NCBI GenBank assembly: GCA_014642895.1
Contig: BMJD01000008.1
Coordinates: 50,976-114,975, forward strand
Direction of reading: 5' to 3'
DNA: 64,000 nucleotides
DNA from: Lentibacillus populi
GTDB lineage: Bacteria > Bacillota > Bacilli > Bacillales > Amphibacillaceae
Part shown: positions 61,397 to 64,000 of the stretch, one piece after another
Layout: every line of letters begins with the position of its first letter
Numbering within the stretch: the first letter of the stretch is position 1
Translations under genes and position numbers: made by a program
The notes under the pieces: model-generated
Database searches by the model: none
Told to the model about the DNA's origin: nothing
The model's input: only the letters and a program-made list of their open reading frames with translations

Positions 61397-62881
61397 TTGG
61401 ACTTAAATGTAGAAACCCTTATCTTTTTATTCTCTGCTATGCTGATTGTCGGCGTTCTAGCTACCAAATTCTCTTCACGATTAGGACTACCCTCACTTGT
61501 TTTATTCTTAATTGTTGGGATGGCACTCAATCGATTTGTATTCTTTGAAAATGCGGAATTCGCACAGTTGATTGGGATCTTTGCCCTGATTATCATCTTA
61601 TTTGACGGTGGAGCACACACAAAATGGGATCATGTTCGCCCCATCATTGGTGCTGCTGGCTCATTAGCAACTTTTGGTGTATTGATCACCACTTTAGTTA
61701 CTGGTTTTGCAGCGATGTACATTCTTAACCTCTCTTTACTGGAAGGCTTACTATTTGGCGCAATTGTTGGATCAACGGATGCTGCTGCTGTTTTCTCCGT
61801 TTTAGGCAACAAAAATATCAAACGGAAGCTGAAGTCTACACTAGAAGCTGAATCTGGTTCCAATGACCCGATGGCAATCTTCCTTACTGTTGCATTTATT
61901 GAAATGATCCAAATTCCCGATAGCTCTATTTGGTCAGCTATTGCCAGCTTCTTTGTGCAAATGGCACTTGGATTGATTTTTGGATTAATCCTTGGAAAAA
62001 TTATTGTTCTCATTATTAACCATATTAAACTCGAGGCTGCCGGTTTATATCCTGTTCTTGCAATGGGAATGGCAATTTTCACATATGTTATTACAGATCT
62101 GGCAGGTGGAAGCGGGTTACTTGCGGTGTATGTAATGGCGGTGTTTGTCGGTAACAGTGACCTCATGTACCGCTTCACCATTTCGCGGTTTAATGAAGGC
62201 TTTTCCTGGATGATGCAAATTGTTATGTTTATTTTGCTGGGACTACTTGTCTTTCCAAATCAATTGGTTACGATTACCTGGCAGGGGATTTTGTTATCCG
62301 TAATTTTGATGTTTATTGCCCGGCCAATCGCTGTTTTCCTCTGCATGATTTTCATGAAATACAGTGTAAAAGAAAAGCTGTTTATTTCCTGGTCGGGATT
62401 AAAAGGAGCAGTACCAATTGTCATGGCTACATACCCGATTGTTGCTGATGTGGAAAATGGTCAGTTGATATTTAATACTGTCTTTTTCGTTGTCTTGATC
62501 TCGGCGCTGGTTCAGGGCAGTACATTATCATGGCTCGCAACAAAACTAGGGCTGGCTGGTGAAAAGAATGATCATGAATCACCAAGCTTGGAATTAATTA
62601 CCCTTGGAAATACGAAATCGGAAATTATGGAGGTAGCTATCACTGAACAGGCCGCATCGGTTAACACTTCCTTAACGGATCTTGAGCTTCCTAATGATAC
62701 GTTAATTATCGGGATTGTCCGCGATAATAACCTGATAACACCAACAGGCAATTCTGTTATCGAAACCGGCGATACACTCTATGTACTCATCAACAAAAAA
62801 ATCAGGGAAAAGGCAAAGGCAGCATTGTTAGGGAAAAAAGGAAAGAAGGAGAAGAAAGAGAAGAAGAACAGGAAGCAGTAG
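61397..62881 (+). CDS. CPA1 cation/proton antiporter with TrkA-C domain (NhaP2/CvrA-like)
   Basis: 494 residues. Twelve or so membrane segments with LFDGGAHTKWD, VGSTDAAAVFSVLG, ESGSNDPMAIFLTVAF (ion-binding Asp) and SWSGLKGAVPIVMA, all typical of the NhaP2/CPA1 type. Residues ~405-475 form a TrkA-C (RCK_C) domain (TDLELPNDTLIIGIVRDNN, GDTLYVLINKKIRE), and the end is a Lys-rich tail. Probably K+(Na+)/H+ exchange gated by a cytoplasmic ligand. Start TTG, GGAGGTATC upstream. Confidence 0.9.
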   Translation: MDLNVETLIFLFSAMLIVGVLATKFSSRLGLPSLVLFLIVGMALNRFVFFENAEFAQLIGIFALIIILFDGGAHTKWDHVRPIIGAAGSLATFGVLITTLVTGFAAMYILNLSLLEGLLFGAIVGSTDAAAVFSVLGNKNIKRKLKSTLEAESGSNDPMAIFLTVAFIEMIQIPDSSIWSAIASFFVQMALGLIFGLILGKIIVLIINHIKLEAAGLYPVLAMGMAIFTYVITDLAGGSGLLAVYVMAVFVGNSDLMYRFTISRFNEGFSWMMQIVMFILLGLLVFPNQLVTITWQGILLSVILMFIARPIAVFLCMIFMKYSVKEKLFISWSGLKGAVPIVMATYPIVADVENGQLIFNTVFFVVLISALVQGSTLSWLATKLGLAGEKNDHESPSLELITLGNTKSEIMEVAITEQAASVNTSLTDLELPNDTLIIGIVRDNNLITPTGNSVIETGDTLYVLINKKIREKAKAALLGKKGKKEKKEKKNRKQ

Positions 62882-62886
62882 AAAAG

Positions 62887-62918
62887 AAGGATACAGAGTC
62901 ATTCAACTCCGTATCCTT
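62887..62918 (+). terminator. Terminator of the CPA1 antiporter gene
   Basis: AAGGATACAGAGT / ACTCCGTATCCTT, 13 bp with one mismatch, six bases past the stop. Confidence 0.85.
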
Positions 62919-63039
62919 ATTAAAATTCTAATTCTTCAAGTCAATTTTTATTGGCTCCATTTTTATCGGGTTGTTTAAGCTTAATGGAAGGTAATGAAAA
63001 TCCGAAGAAAGGTTTAAACGAGGCCGAATCAAGCTGAAT

Positions 63040-63082
63040 GGGAAACGGCAAGAGTATGTAAAAATTACCTTTGCCGTTTCCC
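63040..63082 (-). terminator. Terminator of the broken NAD(P)-binding gene
   Basis: Perfect 12-bp arms GGGAAACGGCAA / TTGCCGTTTCCC, 9 bases past the pseudogene stop. Confidence 0.7.
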
Positions 63083-63090
63083 TATCTGTC

Positions 63091-63725
63091 TTATAAATTT
63101 CTTAAAGCATCTTCAATAGAACGATCCCCTGAGGTAAGATCAAATGCCCGTTTATACGTATTCTCCTCACTTAATACTGCTATAACCGTACGAGCTACAT
63201 CCTCACGGGGAATGGATCCCCTTGATAAATTTTCTGCTGCAGCAATTTTTCCTGTCCCAGACTCATTGAGAAGTCCTCCCGGTCGGACAATTGTATAGTT
63301 TAAACTGCTCGCTTCCAGTATTTTGTCTGCGTAGTGTTTGGCAACGTAGTAAGGTCTTATTTTTTCGTTCCAATTTTATTGAAGCGCACTTATCATAATA
63401 AAACGTTTAATGCCCTGTTTTTCGGCGGCTTCAACCGCTTTTGCAGCTCCATCCAGATCCACTAATAGTGTTTTATCTGCTCCGGTACTGCCGCCTGATC
63501 CAGCTGCAAAAATAACAGCATCACATTCTTTCATAACGACTGCAACTTCATGTACACTACCTTCCAGGTTCGCTACGACCGATCTACTCCGTTTTCCCTT
63601 AAAGCTTTTGCCTGTTCTTCCTTCCGTACCATTGCTTTTACCGAATACTCATCATTGTTGCTTAGCAGATTTACAAGATGATGTCCTATTTGACCATTTG
63701 CTCCAATTAAGCATATTCTCATCAT
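63091..63725 (-). pseudogene. Broken NAD(P)-binding oxidoreductase (atypical SDR, YhfK-like)
   Basis: Three collinear pieces: MRICLIGANGQIGHHLVNLL to ENGVD; after a frame change near 63580, VVANLEGSVHEVAVVMKECD to KRFIMISALQ, which ends at TAA (~63376-63378); then, in that frame again, IRPYYVAKHYADKILEASSL to RSIEDALRNL. So there is one frameshift plus one in-frame stop with several codons missing around it. Intact, it would be a ~210-residue NAD(P)H-binding protein. Two lesions make sequencing error unlikely. Confidence 0.8.
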
Positions 63726-63899
63726 GCATCTCTCATCGTCATTTAGTACTTTCATTATTTCAGATTAATCATCCTAATCAATGAAATGCATTCATACAAG
63801 GATTTATTCTATCTGTTCATTATTGATGCTTCTTAATATCCATTTAATGAGGAATAACAGTATCTCATGTTTACCCGATTATAATCTTGCAAATTATTT

Positions 63900-63979
63900 T
63901 ATAATCTCGTCTTTGACAGTTTTTGAAGGGTAAAACCTCCCGAAACCTTGTTATTGAAAGGTTTTGGAAGGTTTTTTTT
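63900..63979 (+). ncRNA. Possible short RNA or leader: promoter box plus strong terminator
   Basis: TATAAT at 63900-63905 is followed by an 18-bp hairpin with wobble pairs (63932-63949 with 63958-63975) running into eight T residues (63972-63979). A transcript of about 65-70 bases would be mostly this hairpin. No gene ends here on the plus strand. It may be an attenuator for a gene beyond the window. The rest of 63726-63899 is empty. The -35 is not clear. Confidence 0.4.
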
Positions 63980-64000
63980 ACTATCAAAAGTTGAGTACTA

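Noticed and set aside
1..64000. Insertion sequences, prophage, tRNA or rRNA genes.
   Set aside because: No transposase, integrase, phage structural gene or RNA gene signature was seen on either strand.

Overview
The window is chromosome of a low-GC, Gram-positive, spore-forming, salt-tolerant member of the Bacillaceae, close in style to Virgibacillus, Oceanobacillus or Lentibacillus. The signs are AGGAGG-type ribosome sites, frequent TTG and GTG starts, a CwlC-like mother-cell autolysin, KGG/GsiB-like stress proteins, a des-desKR thermosensor, a GbsR-type regulator with carnitine-to-betaine genes, and Na+/H+ antiporters. I see no rRNA, tRNA, CRISPR array, insertion sequence or prophage.

Layout. 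1-1.2 kb: the end of gntP, a broken gntK and a DoxX protein. 1.4-4.9 kb: an amidase, NADP glutamate dehydrogenase and a small basic membrane protein. 5-10 kb: a GntR-controlled ABC operon with two tandem membrane paralogues, two ATPases and an ABC-2 permease. 10-17 kb: the acetoin dehydrogenase operon acoABCL with its sigma-54 promoter and activator AcoR. 17-23 kb: small membrane proteins, a frameshifted and an intact DinB-type protein, a secreted SH3-amidase, two GNAT enzymes and a MerR-methyltransferase fusion. 23.5-29.8 kb: carnitine degradation to glycine betaine (thioesterase, dehydrogenase, BKACE enzyme, GbsR-like regulator), a divergent BCCT transporter and an NhaC antiporter.

29.8-31.8 kb: a plasmid-type parM-parR segregation cassette with a centromere-like repeat block. 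32-38 kb: a stress block with a large catalase, YrhK, YjzC, two KGG proteins, a small basic protein and a 417-residue protein that carries the sequence marks of a proteasome/HslV-type Ntn hydrolase but has large insertions. 38-49.6 kb: rlmN, a luciferase-like monooxygenase, a paired SMR exporter with a TetR regulator, wrbA, des-desK-desR, a CoA-type Nudix enzyme, a CwlC-like amidase and a YwnA-YwnB redox pair with twin operators. 49.7 kb: eight perfectly phased 21-bp repeats, then a CYP152 peroxygenase.

51.4-56.3 kb: a type VII secretion LXG toxin locus (DUF5082, DUF5344, an LXG toxin with a glycine-zipper tail, two paralogous membrane immunity proteins). Between the two immunity genes lies the decayed tail of a second toxin. 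56.9-64 kb: a YutJ-like dehydrogenase, Hsp20, a secreted repeat protein, metA (acetyl type), a CPA1 antiporter with a TrkA-C domain, and a broken NAD(P)-binding protein. Three dispersed-repeat-like elements and several orphan hairpins lie between genes.

Two themes recur: salt, osmotic and cold stress (betaine synthesis, antiporters, Des, Hsp20, KGG proteins, catalase), and small accessory modules (LXG toxin, ParMR, pseudogenes) scattered among housekeeping operons. The best candidate for an undescribed system is the proteasome-like Ntn hydrolase at 36772-38025; the toxin-tail/immunity duplication at 52.4-55.6 kb comes second.
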